From NCBI RefSeq assembly GCF_003390915.1, contig NZ_QMEM01000001.1:124001-188000 (forward strand): a DNA stretch of 64,000 bases. The letters are read 5' to 3'. Of the stretch, positions 27,076-36,892 are shown piece after piece. The position numbers and the translations under genes are program-made. The notes below the pieces were generated by a model. It was not told the origin of the DNA. It ran no database searches and saw only the letters and a list, made by a program, of their open reading frames with translations. Position 1 is the first letter of the stretch; each line of letters opens with the position of its first letter. Source of the DNA: Lewinella sp. IMCC34183 (GTDB taxonomy: Bacteria > Bacteroidota > Bacteroidia > Chitinophagales > Saprospiraceae).

Positions 27076-29316
27076 ATGGCCACAGAGAACCAGCCCCCCG
27101 TAGACGTAGAAATCGCCAAAAATCTCGGCCTCACCGCCGAAGAGTTCGACCGTATCGTCGAGATGATGGGGCGAACCCCCAACTTCAACGAGTTGAGCAT
27201 CTTCTCGGTGATGTGGTCCGAGCACTGCAGCTACAAGAACTCGATCATGTGGCTCAAGACGCTGCCGCGTGAGGGCGAGCGGCTGCTCGTCGGGGCCGGT
27301 GAGGAGAACGCCGGTCTGGTAGACATCGGTGAAGGCCTGGCCTGCGCCTTCAAGATCGAATCCCACAACCACCCCTCGGCCATCGAGCCCTACCAGGGCG
27401 CGGCCACCGGGGTAGGGGGGATTCACCGCGACATTTTCACCATGGGCGCCCGCCCGATTGCGTCGCTTAACAGCCTGCGCTTCGGCGACCCCCACCTGGC
27501 GCATACCAAGCACCTCATAGCCGGGGTGGTGAAGGGGATCGGCGACTACGGCAACTGCTTTGGCGTACCCGTAGTGGGCGGGGAAGTCTACTTCCACTCC
27601 AGCTATAACCAGAATATCCTGGTCAACGCGATGTCCGTAGGCGTGGTCCGCGTGGGCGAAACCGTTTCCGCCTCAGCCGATGGCCCCGGCAACCCAGTTT
27701 TCATCGTCGGCTCGGCAACGGGCAAGGACGGTATCCACGGTGCCACCTTTGCTTCGGCCGACCTCACCGAAGACAGTGCCGAAGACCTCCCGGCTGTCCA
27801 GGTAGGTGACCCCTTCCAGGAAAAACTTCTCCTGGAGGCCAGCCTTGAAGTCATCGCCACCGGTGCCGTGGTCGGCATGCAGGATATGGGAGCCGCGGGC
27901 ATCACCTGCTCGACCTCCGAGATGAGTGCCAAGTCAGGCACCGGCATGCGCATCGACCTCGACAAGGTCCCTACGCGACAGGCTGACATGAAACCCTGGG
28001 AGATCCTGCTCAGCGAAAGCCAGGAGCGCATGCTCATCGTCTGCGAAAAAGGACGCGAAGCGGACCTGCTGGCCGTCTTCGACAAGTGGGACCTGGAGTG
28101 CGAGCAGATCGGTGAAGTGACCGACACCGGTCGCCTGGAGTTCTACGCGGGTGGAGAGCTCGTCGCCGACCTTCCCGCCGAACCCCTCGTCCTCGGTGGA
28201 GGCGCCCCGGTCTACGAACGGGAGACGCGCCGCCCCACCTACCTCGACAAGATCGACGCCTTCGACGCCACCCAGGTCGAAGAGCCGGAGGACCTGCTGG
28301 ACGTGGCCAAGCAACTCTTCAAAGCTCCCAGCCTCGTCTCCAAGCACTGGATCACCGATCAGTACGACGGTACCGTGCGTACCAACAGCATTACCGAAAA
28401 TACCCCCTCCGACGCCGCCCTGGTACGGGTGAAGGGGACCAACAAGGCCCTGGCCGTAACCACCGACTGCAACTCGGCCTACGTTTACGCCGACCCCTAC
28501 GTGGGTACGATGATCGCCGTGGCCGAAGCCGCGCGCAACATCGCCTGCTCCGGCGGTGAGCCCGTAGCCATCACCAACTGCCTCAACTTCGGCAACCCCT
28601 ACAATCCCGAAGCCTTCTACCAGTTCGTGAATGCGATCAAGGGCATGGGAGAAGCCTGTCGCGCCTTCAACACCCCCGTCACCGGCGGTAACGTCAGCTT
28701 TTACAATCAGTCGCAATACGAAGGCGGCCGCATCGAACCCGTTTATCCAACCCCGACGATCGGCATGCTCGGCATCGTGGACAATATCAAACGGACCATG
28801 TCCCTGTCCTTCAAGGAGCAGGACGACGTGATCTACTTGGTAGGTGACGTCAAGGAAGACTTCGGTTCCTCGGAATACCTCCGCACTATCCACGGGATCG
28901 AGCACAGCAGCGTGCCCTACTTCGACCTGGCGCAGGAGCAGAAGTTGCACCGTGCCATTTTGGCGGCCATCCGCGGGCAGCACGTCAACAGCGCCCACGA
29001 CGTAAGCGACGGCGGCCTGTTCCAGACGCTCTGCGAAAGCGCCATCGCCGGCGGACACGGGTTCACCATCGAGACGGCCGACACCATCCGCCGCGACGCC
29101 TTCCTCTTCGGGGAGGGACAGGGCCGCGTAGTGGTCACGGCCGACGAGAGCCAGACCGGCGACCTGGAGGATGTCCTGCGCGAACATGGCGTCGGCTACC
29201 GCGTCATCGGCCGCGTCAGCGGCGACGACCTTACCGTCGACGGAGAGGACTGGGGACAAATCATGGAATGGGAGATTCGCCACAACGACACGCTGGCCGC
29301 GATCCTGGAAGGCTAA
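27076..29316 (+). CDS. purL: phosphoribosylformylglycinamidine synthase subunit PurL
   Basis: Fourth step of purine synthesis: ATP-dependent amination of FGAR, with ammonia from PurQ through PurS. The 746-residue small form (as in B. subtilis) shows [11 protein letters not shown] near the N-terminus, the catalytic-site [21 protein letters not shown], and GVGVQDMG-type [11 protein letters not shown]. The C-terminal half repeats the AIRS-like fold ([23 protein letters not shown]). It has no fused glutaminase, so separate purQ and purS are expected elsewhere. Confidence 0.96.
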   Translation: MATENQPPVDVEIAKNLGLTAEEFDRIVEMMGRTPNFNELSIFSVMWSEHCSYKNSIMWLKTLPREGERLLVGAGEENAGLVDIGEGLACAFKIESHNHPSAIEPYQGAATGVGGIHRDIFTMGARPIASLNSLRFGDPHLAHTKHLIAGVVKGIGDYGNCFGVPVVGGEVYFHSSYNQNILVNAMSVGVVRVGETVSASADGPGNPVFIVGSATGKDGIHGATFASADLTEDSAEDLPAVQVGDPFQEKLLLEASLEVIATGAVVGMQDMGAAGITCSTSEMSAKSGTGMRIDLDKVPTRQADMKPWEILLSESQERMLIVCEKGREADLLAVFDKWDLECEQIGEVTDTGRLEFYAGGELVADLPAEPLVLGGGAPVYERETRRPTYLDKIDAFDATQVEEPEDLLDVAKQLFKAPSLVSKHWITDQYDGTVRTNSITENTPSDAALVRVKGTNKALAVTTDCNSAYVYADPYVGTMIAVAEAARNIACSGGEPVAITNCLNFGNPYNPEAFYQFVNAIKGMGEACRAFNTPVTGGNVSFYNQSQYEGGRIEPVYPTPTIGMLGIVDNIKRTMSLSFKEQDDVIYLVGDVKEDFGSSEYLRTIHGIEHSSVPYFDLAQEQKLHRAILAAIRGQHVNSAHDVSDGGLFQTLCESAIAGGHGFTIETADTIRRDAFLFGEGQGRVVVTADESQTGDLEDVLREHGVGYRVIGRVSGDDLTVDGEDWGQIMEWEIRHNDTLAAILEG

Positions 29317-29360
29317 TTCAACCAAAGCCGGCGCAAAATCCTTCCCTTACAAACCCCTCG

Positions 29361-30470
29361 ATGATGCGTACGCTACTGTTTCCGCTGCTTCTTCTCGGTG
29401 CAATTCTGTCGGGCTGCTCTTCCTCCGAAAATAGCGGCGGTACTGTGATCAACGTCCACCTTGAACAGGCCAATGGCTTGTCCGCCAACCTGGATCGGAT
29501 TACGATTGCGGGGGAAAAAGAAATGTTGCGCAGCGCTCCCATCGATGCTGACGGCAACTTCTCCTTCGCATTCGCCGAACCCCTCCCGGACGGACTGTAC
29601 CAGATCCGGGTAGGTGCGCAGAAGGCAACCCTCGCACTCGATGATGCCGACGGCACGGTGAGCCTCACCGGCCCCCTGAGCGGCCTGAGCGCCTACGACA
29701 TCGAAGTGGACGGCTCGGCCACCGCGGCCGAAACGGTACGCGTGATGGATCGAATCCAGGAACTGGGGGGACTCGAGGAATTCGAGGAGATGATCGGCGA
29801 AGTGGAAAACCCCTATACCGCCGCCTACGTAACCTTCATGTCCTTACAGCGGGCCGGCGAAGCCGGCGTAGACCTCCACCGGGCGGCCATCCAGCGGCTG
29901 CCCGAGGGTGACCAAAACCGCCAGAATTACGCCGCCTACCTTGGCGAACTGGAGAAGCAGCTCGCGTTCATGAAGAGCCAGGAGCTCATCCAGCCGGGGC
30001 AGCCCGCGCCCGACCTGCAACTGAAAAATCCCCAGGGCGAGACGGTGTCCCTTTCCGATCTGCGGGGCCAAGTGGTACTTCTGGACTTTTGGGCGGCCTG
30101 GTGCCGGCCGTGTCGCCAGGAGAACCCCAACGTAGTCAGGGTATACAACAAGTACAAAGATCAGGGCTTCACCATTTTTAGTGTCAGCCTCGATGGGGTA
30201 GACGATTCGCAGGCCGCCCGGCTCACGCCCGAGCAAGTGGAAGAGGCACGGGAAACCCAACGGCAAAAATGGGCCGCAGCCATCGAGCAGGACGGTCTGG
30301 TTTGGGAAAACCATGGTAGCGAGTTACGCTTCTGGAGCGGCGACGCCTCCGCCAAGTATGGCGTACGCGCCATTCCGGCCACCTTCCTGATCGACCGCGA
30401 AGGTAAAATCGTAGAGATCGGCCTGCGGGGCGCCGCCTCCATCGAGCGGGCGCTGCAGCAAATCCTCTAG
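29361..30470 (+). CDS. TlpA-type thiol-disulfide oxidoreductase lipoprotein with DUF4369
   Basis: A 369-residue lipoprotein: hydrophobic leader and lipobox LSGC near residue 18. The N-terminal part (~residues 28-130) is DUF4369-like. A thioredoxin/AhpC-TSA domain follows (from about 210) with the redox motif WAAWCRPC and the cis-Pro region RAIPATFLIDREGKIV. It should reduce or exchange disulfides in the periplasm. The ATG at 29361 was chosen because it gives the lipoprotein signal. The start lies 44 bases past purL; the end overlaps galK by 4 bp (convergent). Confidence 0.9.
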   Translation: MMRTLLFPLLLLGAILSGCSSSENSGGTVINVHLEQANGLSANLDRITIAGEKEMLRSAPIDADGNFSFAFAEPLPDGLYQIRVGAQKATLALDDADGTVSLTGPLSGLSAYDIEVDGSATAAETVRVMDRIQELGGLEEFEEMIGEVENPYTAAYVTFMSLQRAGEAGVDLHRAAIQRLPEGDQNRQNYAAYLGELEKQLAFMKSQELIQPGQPAPDLQLKNPQGETVSLSDLRGQVVLLDFWAAWCRPCRQENPNVVRVYNKYKDQGFTIFSVSLDGVDDSQAARLTPEQVEEARETQRQKWAAAIEQDGLVWENHGSELRFWSGDASAKYGVRAIPATFLIDREGKIVEIGLRGAASIERALQQIL

Positions 30471-31636
30471 ATAAAGCGGGTGCCCGCTGTAATGTGTACG
30501 GGATAGAATTCTGGCGTGCGGCCGTACGCTTCCTGGTAGGCCGCGGTGAGCGTATTCTTCAATGCCTCGACCGCGTCGTCCCGCACCAGGTTGATCGTGC
30601 ATCCTCCGAATCCGCCACCCATCTGCCGGGCCCCGGCAACGCCGTCGCTTGCGATAGACCGCTCCTGCAGGAAGTCGGTCTCCGGGCAGGTGACCGCGTA
30701 CTGATCGCGCAGTCCGGCGTGGCTGCGGTTCAGTAACTCACCCATTTCCGTAGGGCTTCCCGCTTCCAGCGCGTTGACGGCCCGGCGTACCCGGGTGTTT
30801 TCCTCGACCACGTAGGTAGCGCGCAGTGCGGCCACCTCATCCATCTCTTCGATTACCCGTCGCAGTTGGTCCGGCAGGGTGGCACTCAGGTGCAGTACGC
30901 GGGGGTACGTCCGCTGGATATATTCAAGCGCCCGCTGACATTCTTTAACGCGTTCCCCGTAGGCACCGTCACTAAGATCGTGGGTCACTTTGCTGTTGGC
31001 CAGGAGCCAGGTGTAGCCGTGGATCTCGTTCTTTACCGGCTCGCTGGTGAGGGTTTCGCAGTTCAGCACGATGGGCCCGTCGGCACTGCCATTCAGGCTG
31101 GCAAACTGATCCATAACGCCCGAGGGAATCCCGAGAAAGGTATTGCTGGAGCGTTGGCAGAGCGCCGCCAGTTCGGGACGGCTGAGTGCCGCGGTGAGCA
31201 ATTCATTCAGCAGGAAAGCCATCCCGCCCTCGAGTGCGGCGGAACTGCTCAGGCCCGAACCCCGCGGCAGGTCACCGCCAAATACGATTTCGAGACCCGG
31301 CAGAAAATGGCCCTGGTCCTGAAACTGGGTACCCACACCGGCCAGGTAGTCGACCCACAATTCGCCGGTCCGGCCGTCCAGCGGCAGGGCGACCGAGGCC
31401 GCGGCGTCGAGGTCCGCGGCGTGAAGTTTCCAGACCGGCTCGTCTAGGGGGCGGGCCAGAAAGTAAATGCTGTAATCGATGGCCGCCGGCAGTACCAGTC
31501 CGCCGGTGTAATCGACGTGCTCACCGATCAGGTTGACCCGACCGGGAGAGCAGATGCGGTACGGCCAGTCGGCCGCTGCGGGAAAGCTGTGTGAAGCCAG
31601 GTAGTCGTGGAGGTGTTGGGGGAGCTGACCGGTCAT
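30467..31636 (-). CDS. galK: galactokinase
   Basis: GHMP-family kinase that phosphorylates galactose at C1 in the Leloir pathway. The galactose-binding signature GRVNLIGEHVDYTGG, the ATP loop GSGLSSSAALEGG and the C-terminal GGGFGGCTINLV are complete; 389 residues is standard. It overlaps the upstream yebC by 4 bp (ATGA), so it is translationally coupled; no galT or galE is near. Confidence 0.94.
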   Translation of the reverse strand: MTGQLPQHLHDYLASHSFPAAADWPYRICSPGRVNLIGEHVDYTGGLVLPAAIDYSIYFLARPLDEPVWKLHAADLDAAASVALPLDGRTGELWVDYLAGVGTQFQDQGHFLPGLEIVFGGDLPRGSGLSSSAALEGGMAFLLNELLTAALSRPELAALCQRSSNTFLGIPSGVMDQFASLNGSADGPIVLNCETLTSEPVKNEIHGYTWLLANSKVTHDLSDGAYGERVKECQRALEYIQRTYPRVLHLSATLPDQLRRVIEEMDEVAALRATYVVEENTRVRRAVNALEAGSPTEMGELLNRSHAGLRDQYAVTCPETDFLQERSIASDGVAGARQMGGGFGGCTINLVRDDAVEALKNTLTAAYQEAYGRTPEFYPVHITAGTRFI

Positions 31637-32358
31637 TCTTCGCTTTCGTCCATAGTGTGGAATACGTTGGCCACGTCATCGTCCTCTTCGAGCATGTCGA
31701 TCAGTCGAATGACGGCCTCGGCCTCGGTATCCGAGAGTTCTTTGGTGTGGCTGGGCACACGGATCAGTTCCGCGTTAGCGACGTTGATCTTGCGTTTTTC
31801 GAGCTCCTGCTGGAAGCTGCCGAAATCTTCGAAAGCCGTGTAGAAGGTAATTTCTTCCTCATCCTGCTCGATGCTGTCCAGGCCGGCGTCGATCAGTTCG
31901 AGTTCCATCTCGTCCAGGTCTTCCTTCAGGTCCTTGCGCTTGACGCGAAACTCCCCCTTCCGCTCAAACATGTAGTCGACGGAACCATTCACGCCCATGC
32001 TGCCGCCGTACTTCGAGAACACGTGACGAATGTTGGCCACGGTGCGGTTGTTGTTGTCACTGGTCGCTTCCACCAGAATCGCGATGCCGTGGGGGCCGTA
32101 GCCCTCAAAGGTCACCTCGTCGTAGTTGGTGGCGTCCTTGTCCGTCGCGCGCTTGATCGCGGCGTCTACGTTCGCCTTGGGCATATTTACGGCCTTGGCG
32201 TTGGCGATGGCCAGGCGCAGGCGGGGGTTGTAGTCGGGGTCGGGGCCACCCTCCTTGATGGCAATATTGATCTCGCGGCCCACTTTGGTAAAGGCCTTGG
32301 CCATGCCGGCCCAGCGCTTCATCTTTCTGGCCTTGCGGTATTCGAATGCTCTTCCCAT
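31633..32358 (-). CDS. YebC/PmpR-family protein
   Basis: A 241-residue member of the YebC family, described as DNA-binding regulators (PmpR) and more recently as translation factors for proline-rich stretches. The N-terminus MGRAFEYRKARK with KMKRWAGMAKAFTK, the central GYGPHGIAILVEATSDNNNRT and the SVDYMFERKG segment are typical. It is the first gene of a pair with galK. Confidence 0.93.
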   Translation of the reverse strand: MGRAFEYRKARKMKRWAGMAKAFTKVGREINIAIKEGGPDPDYNPRLRLAIANAKAVNMPKANVDAAIKRATDKDATNYDEVTFEGYGPHGIAILVEATSDNNNRTVANIRHVFSKYGGSMGVNGSVDYMFERKGEFRVKRKDLKEDLDEMELELIDAGLDSIEQDEEEITFYTAFEDFGSFQQELEKRKINVANAELIRVPSHTKELSDTEAEAVIRLIDMLEEDDDVANVFHTMDESEE

Positions 32359-32438
32359 GGTAATAGGGTGATTTTCGGCAAATATACACCCTTCACCCAG
32401 TCGCCCAAGGTTGGCGGCCGCTAATGCGCGGGGTGACT

Positions 32439-35318
32439 TCAGCCCGACTGCTCCAGCACCTCACTGGGGAGCTCGCCGAACTGCTGGCGGAAGGTTTTCG
32501 CGAAATAGCTTTGGTTGGAATAGCCCACCCGGTAGGCGATCTCCGATACCGTACCCGTCCGCTTCTCCAGCAGCCGCCGGGCTTCGTGAAGCCGCATTTC
32601 CGTGATCAGCCGGTTGGGGGTTTTCCCGGTCAGTGCTTTGAGCTTGCGGCTCAGCTGAGAACGGCTATAGCCGACCTCGCGGGCCAGGGTATCGACCGAG
32701 AGCGTTTCGTCGCCAAGGTGGCGCTTGATTGTGCCGATAACGTCTTGCAGGAATTGGTCCTCCACCGACCTGCCGTCCACCTCCGGTAGTAACGTCAGAT
32801 CGAGTCGCTGGAAATGCTCCCAAATGCGCTCCCGGGCCTCCAGCAGATTACGGACGTGCAGGCGCAACTCCTTCGGATCGAACGGCTTGGGCAGGTAAAC
32901 ATCAGCGCCCAAGTTCAGCCCCTCGAGGGTAGACTGTTGGTCCGCCTTTGCCGTGAGCAGTAAGAAGGGTATGTGGCTGGTCTTCTGGTTGCGCTTCAGC
33001 GCGTTACAGAGGGCGAAGCCGTCCTTGCCCGGCATCATGACGTCACTGATCACCACGTCGGGCACATGCTCGAGGGCCATGCGCTCGCCGGCCATTCCGT
33101 CCGGTGCCTGTAGTATGCGGTACCGCGGGTGCAGTAGGGATACGATGAATTGCCGCAGTTCGGTACTGTCCTCGACGACTAATACAGTTGCCGCCTGCTC
33201 GTCCGGATCGGTCGTACCGGTTGCAGCCGGTGCTACTTTCACCGGATCACGTTCTGTCTTCGCCACGGAACCGGTGTCCCCTTCCGCCGGATCGGCCATG
33301 ACACCCCGCGGCGGCGTTTCCAGCGAAGTAGGCAGCCGGAGGCGGAAGGTCGTGCCGCGGCCCGGCGCGCTGTGTACGGAGATGGTGCCCCCATAGACTT
33401 CGACCAGTTCCTTGGTCAGGGCCAGACCGATACCCGAACCTTCGACGCCCGTCCCCTCGACCCGGTAGAAGCGATCAAAGATTTGCTCGAGCTGCTCCGG
33501 TGGGATCCCGGGGCCGTCGTCCGTTACTTCCACCGTCACGTGGTCCGGTTCATTACGCATGACCACCGAGACGCGGCCGCGATCCGGTGCGTACTTGATC
33601 GCGTTGGCGATTAGGTTGACGAGGATCGTCTCCAGTTTGTCGGCATCGTAGAAGGCGTCGGGCCGCTCGTCGGGAAAGCTGCTGTCCAGGCTCACGTTGG
33701 CCTGCTCCGCCAGGCTTGAGAAGGAGAGGGCCAGCGTCCGGACAAACGCCACCATTCCGCCCCGGCGGAGCTTCAGAAACAACTGACCGCTGTCGAGGCT
33801 ACTGAGTTCCAATAATTGTTCCACCAGTTTCTTCAGGCGGTCAATGCTGCCGTGCATCACGGCGTGATCCTGTTCCGTCAGGCTCACCTGACCCGTCCGT
33901 CCGGCGCGCTCCCGGGCCAGCGCGAGCGGGCCGGCGATCAGCGAAAGCGGCGTACGGAACTCATGACTCACGTTGGCGAAAAAGCGGCTCTTCACTTCCT
34001 CCAGGTCGCGCATGCGCGCCACTTCATTCCGGTCCTGCAGGGCGGATAGCTCCGCCTCCCGTACCTCCTGCCGTTGCAGGTAGCGACGGTAGGCGATGCC
34101 CACCGAATACACCACGATCTGCAACAGGATGGCGGTACCGAAGGGATCGAACGGCACCTGTACGTAGCGCATCGCCCACAGACTACCGATCGCAATGCAG
34201 GCCGACCCCAGCAGTGCCCCTAGCCCGAAGACCCGCGCCAGGACGTCACTGCGGGTGATCAGCGCAACCGCCACGCCGCAGCCAACGAGCGCATATACCA
34301 GGATTCCCGGGTAGTGGTACCCAAACCGCGTAAGCATGATCGGGGGATCGTACAGATTCACGTACAGGATTTCCACCACCAGTTGTAGGGTCATCACCAC
34401 GGGCAGGCCCAGCATCCAGCGGTCCAGCACGGGGAACCGGCGGGCGCTATCGGTAAAGGCCCGGCCAAACAACCAGAAGGCGAACAGCATGCTGTTGGGG
34501 ATCAGCAGCCACACGGTGAAGCGTGCGTGGCCCCCCGTAAGTCCCAGCCAAGCAGCGGGTTCCAGGCCTACGGTCATGCCCTGGGTGATCGCGCCGAGTA
34601 GCAGCCAGAGCGAGAACCATCCGTACACCCGTTCGCGGAGAAAGGCAAAGAGCAGGAGGTGATACAGAAAGATGATCGCCGTGAGGCCGAAATTGAACGC
34701 GTTGTAGATCGGGCCGCGGGGATACAGGGGCTGGTGGTGCAGGTAATCCGGGGCGCGTAAACTAAGGTTCAGGTTGGGCATTATTCCCAGTCCGTTGCCG
34801 CTTGCGGTCAGGTAGACGGTCGTCACGGTATCCGGTGGAAGGCCGAACCGGACCCGGTCCAGTACCTGCGGCCCTTCCAGGTCGCGGTCGGCCACGTCCG
34901 CCCCCGTGACGCGGTGCCAGAGTTCGCGGTTTTCGGCAAACGCCCATACGTCGATGCGTCCGTTGCCGCGAATCCACGCGATGTCCTCGTGCAGCCCATC
35001 CTCCCAGTGCAGCTGCCAACCGGCCAGGTCCTCCGCTCTGCGCAACCGCAACCGTGCGTGGTAGACTTCGCCCGGATCGAGCAGGGCCGGAAAGTCCGCC
35101 CGCGGGCTCCAATCCAGCGTACCGTCGGTGCGCAGATCCTCCACGGTGAGCTGCCGCCCCGCATCGGCGACCACCTCGAGGCGGTCGCCGAGTGGATGTA
35201 CCGGGTACGCGGGGTCGATATAGTAGACGGACTGTCCGGGCAGGGCCCGGACGGCGCAACTTACCAGTACGGCAAGCAGCCACCTCCAGCGTGGCAGATG
35301 AGGTAAGGTGAGGTACAT
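32439..35318 (-). CDS. hybrid two-component regulator: 7TMR-DISM sensor, histidine kinase, receiver, AraC output
   Basis: A 959-residue one-protein signalling system. A signal peptide and a periplasmic 7TMR-DISMED2-like domain (~30-195) come first, then seven membrane segments (~205-400). The kinase has the phospho-acceptor His in SHEFRTP (about 452), the N box NAIKYAPD and G boxes DDGPGIP and GSGIGLALTK. The receiver (~718-830) carries the Asp of ISDVMMPGKDG (about 756). A C-terminal AraC HTH pair (~855-955) binds DNA. Unlike typical HTCS it has no Reg_prop propeller. No sugar-utilisation locus is beside it, so its targets are unknown. Confidence 0.92.
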   Translation of the reverse strand: MYLTLPHLPRWRWLLAVLVSCAVRALPGQSVYYIDPAYPVHPLGDRLEVVADAGRQLTVEDLRTDGTLDWSPRADFPALLDPGEVYHARLRLRRAEDLAGWQLHWEDGLHEDIAWIRGNGRIDVWAFAENRELWHRVTGADVADRDLEGPQVLDRVRFGLPPDTVTTVYLTASGNGLGIMPNLNLSLRAPDYLHHQPLYPRGPIYNAFNFGLTAIIFLYHLLLFAFLRERVYGWFSLWLLLGAITQGMTVGLEPAAWLGLTGGHARFTVWLLIPNSMLFAFWLFGRAFTDSARRFPVLDRWMLGLPVVMTLQLVVEILYVNLYDPPIMLTRFGYHYPGILVYALVGCGVAVALITRSDVLARVFGLGALLGSACIAIGSLWAMRYVQVPFDPFGTAILLQIVVYSVGIAYRRYLQRQEVREAELSALQDRNEVARMRDLEEVKSRFFANVSHEFRTPLSLIAGPLALARERAGRTGQVSLTEQDHAVMHGSIDRLKKLVEQLLELSSLDSGQLFLKLRRGGMVAFVRTLALSFSSLAEQANVSLDSSFPDERPDAFYDADKLETILVNLIANAIKYAPDRGRVSVVMRNEPDHVTVEVTDDGPGIPPEQLEQIFDRFYRVEGTGVEGSGIGLALTKELVEVYGGTISVHSAPGRGTTFRLRLPTSLETPPRGVMADPAEGDTGSVAKTERDPVKVAPAATGTTDPDEQAATVLVVEDSTELRQFIVSLLHPRYRILQAPDGMAGERMALEHVPDVVISDVMMPGKDGFALCNALKRNQKTSHIPFLLLTAKADQQSTLEGLNLGADVYLPKPFDPKELRLHVRNLLEARERIWEHFQRLDLTLLPEVDGRSVEDQFLQDVIGTIKRHLGDETLSVDTLAREVGYSRSQLSRKLKALTGKTPNRLITEMRLHEARRLLEKRTGTVSEIAYRVGYSNQSYFAKTFRQQFGELPSEVLEQSG

Positions 35319-35371
35319 GGGGTACGAATGCCTGGCTTAAGATAAGCATCTGTCCGGAGCGGCCGGGCGGT

Positions 35372-36154
35372 CTACTGCAGGGTCAGGTCGGTCAAACCTA
35401 CCCGGTACACGTTCGCGGCGGCATCGTAGTGCACTGCGTAGCTGGCGGGGAAGTATCCGGGGCGGCCGAAGGTTTGCGGCAGGCGCAGGGGCGCGGATAC
35501 GTCGGGCTGCGTCCGCAGGAAGCTTTCGGCCACCATCGGCTCTAGGAAGTTGAGCTCGCCGGCGTACTTGCCGTAAATGAAGGTGTGCGTGAAGGGGCCG
35601 GAACCGTTCACCTCGGGACTTTCCAGGTCGATCACGTGGGCGCCCATGCGGGGCACGCCGCCCGGTGTCTCCAGGTACATAGGTGCCAGCTGCTCCGCCG
35701 GCAGCGGTGCGTTGAATTCGGTCGTGTCATTGGGACCGATGAAGTCGCGCTCCGCCTGTGAAATGAAGTAGAAGTGCACGTCGAAGTGGGGGACGTCGTA
35801 CACCCCGGGCGGGGCGTGGCCGTGCTCGTTCCAGTCCAGAGTAGCATGATCGTAGGGCGGCACCCCGGCGGCGGCGGGCAGTGGCAGGAGGAATTCGTGG
35901 GCGTGGGCGTGTCCGGTCGGCAGGTTCTCCAGGGCGCCGGGCGTCATCACCACCCACACCGCGTTGGGTTCACCGTCCGCGGCGAGCGTCACTTCGGTCC
36001 AGGCTTCCCCGTCGCCGACGGATTGGGGTGATCCCGTCAGGACGGTGGACTGGGGAGTAAGGGAATCGTCGTCCTCGCAGGCCGCGAAGGAGAGGGCCAG
36101 GAGAATAAGGGGTAGGGTAGCCCACGCGGAGCGGGCGGATAGAAAGGTTTTCAT
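35372..36154 (-). CDS. DUF5602 (TTHB210-like) lipoprotein
   Basis: A 260-residue lipoprotein with lipobox SFAAC after a leader of about 23 residues. The mature part has the His-rich pattern GHAHAHEFLLPLP and DWNEHGHAPPGVYDVPHFDVH, which I associate with DUF5602/TTHB210-like domains; function unknown, metal binding plausible. ATG 36154 gives the lipoprotein signal; TTG 36181 would overlap nothing useful. It lies 19 bases downstream of the secreted cupin gene on the same strand. Confidence 0.75.
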   Translation of the reverse strand: MKTFLSARSAWATLPLILLALSFAACEDDDSLTPQSTVLTGSPQSVGDGEAWTEVTLAADGEPNAVWVVMTPGALENLPTGHAHAHEFLLPLPAAAGVPPYDHATLDWNEHGHAPPGVYDVPHFDVHFYFISQAERDFIGPNDTTEFNAPLPAEQLAPMYLETPGGVPRMGAHVIDLESPEVNGSGPFTHTFIYGKYAGELNFLEPMVAESFLRTQPDVSAPLRLPQTFGRPGYFPASYAVHYDAAANVYRVGLTDLTLQ

Positions 36155-36173
36155 AGTGGGTAGACTAGGCGAA

Positions 36174-36716
36174 TTAGACAAAGGAGATTCCGTAGCGGCC
36201 GCAGATCTCGGCCACCTTGCTCAGGTCGGGCGGGCCACCGGTCAGCTTGCCCAGTTCCTCGAACATGAACTCGATGCCGGAGGGGTTGGCCAGCATGATG
36301 CTGCGCGCCGGCTTGTCACCAACCACCCGCCAGCTGTGGGGAATGTTGCGCGGGGCAAAGGCAACGTCGCCCGCACCCAGCACCATCGTTTCTTCGCCGA
36401 GTACGAATTCCACCTGCCCCTCCAGGACGCGGAACACCTCATCCTCCCGGGTGTGGACGTGCAGCGGAATGCCCACGCCCGGCGCGTTGTGGTCCTCGAG
36501 CATGGTCAGGAAGCCGTAAGTGTCCGCGCCCGTCAGCTTGAGGGTCACCTCGGATCCGAGCACCTTATGGAAGGCGCCCTTGCCGGAGGCTACCACCTTG
36601 GCGGGGAGGATAACGTCCGATTCGGGGTGGAGCGGCCGGTGGCCGGCGGAGAGGGTAGTGGTGGCCAGGCCTGCGGTAGCGGCCAGACCGGTGCGGAGAA
36701 AGGATTTGCGGTTCAT
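36174..36716 (-). CDS. exported cupin-domain protein
   Basis: A 180-residue protein with an N-terminal export signal (MNRKSFLRTGLAATAGLA, resembling a Tat signal with RK instead of RR). One cupin_2 domain covers ~55-150: metal ligands in PLHVHTREDEVFRVLEG (His, His, Glu) and NIPHSW (His). It may be a dioxygenase-like enzyme or binding protein; substrate unknown. ATG 36716 was chosen over 36746 since it starts the signal directly. It pairs with the DUF5602 lipoprotein downstream. Confidence 0.82.
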   Translation of the reverse strand: MNRKSFLRTGLAATAGLATTTLSAGHRPLHPESDVILPAKVVASGKGAFHKVLGSEVTLKLTGADTYGFLTMLEDHNAPGVGIPLHVHTREDEVFRVLEGQVEFVLGEETMVLGAGDVAFAPRNIPHSWRVVGDKPARSIMLANPSGIEFMFEELGKLTGGPPDLSKVAEICGRYGISFV

Positions 36717-36892
36717 AAGGCAATGCGTTTGGATGGAGCCGGGCACTATGCTTCCGGCGATGACCCAAACGTAGCGGCATCATGCCTCCCGTACCGCGCC
36801 CGATCCGGGCCGATGCTGCCACATTTCACGCATGCCACATCTGATGCGCGCTTTGTAGCACGCGGTGCGCCGATAGTTCTACCGGCGGCAGC

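Noticed and set aside
27934-29325. 463-residue minus-strand frame opposite purL
   Set aside because: Same codon-bias effect; composition Val/Gly/Asp-rich without motifs.
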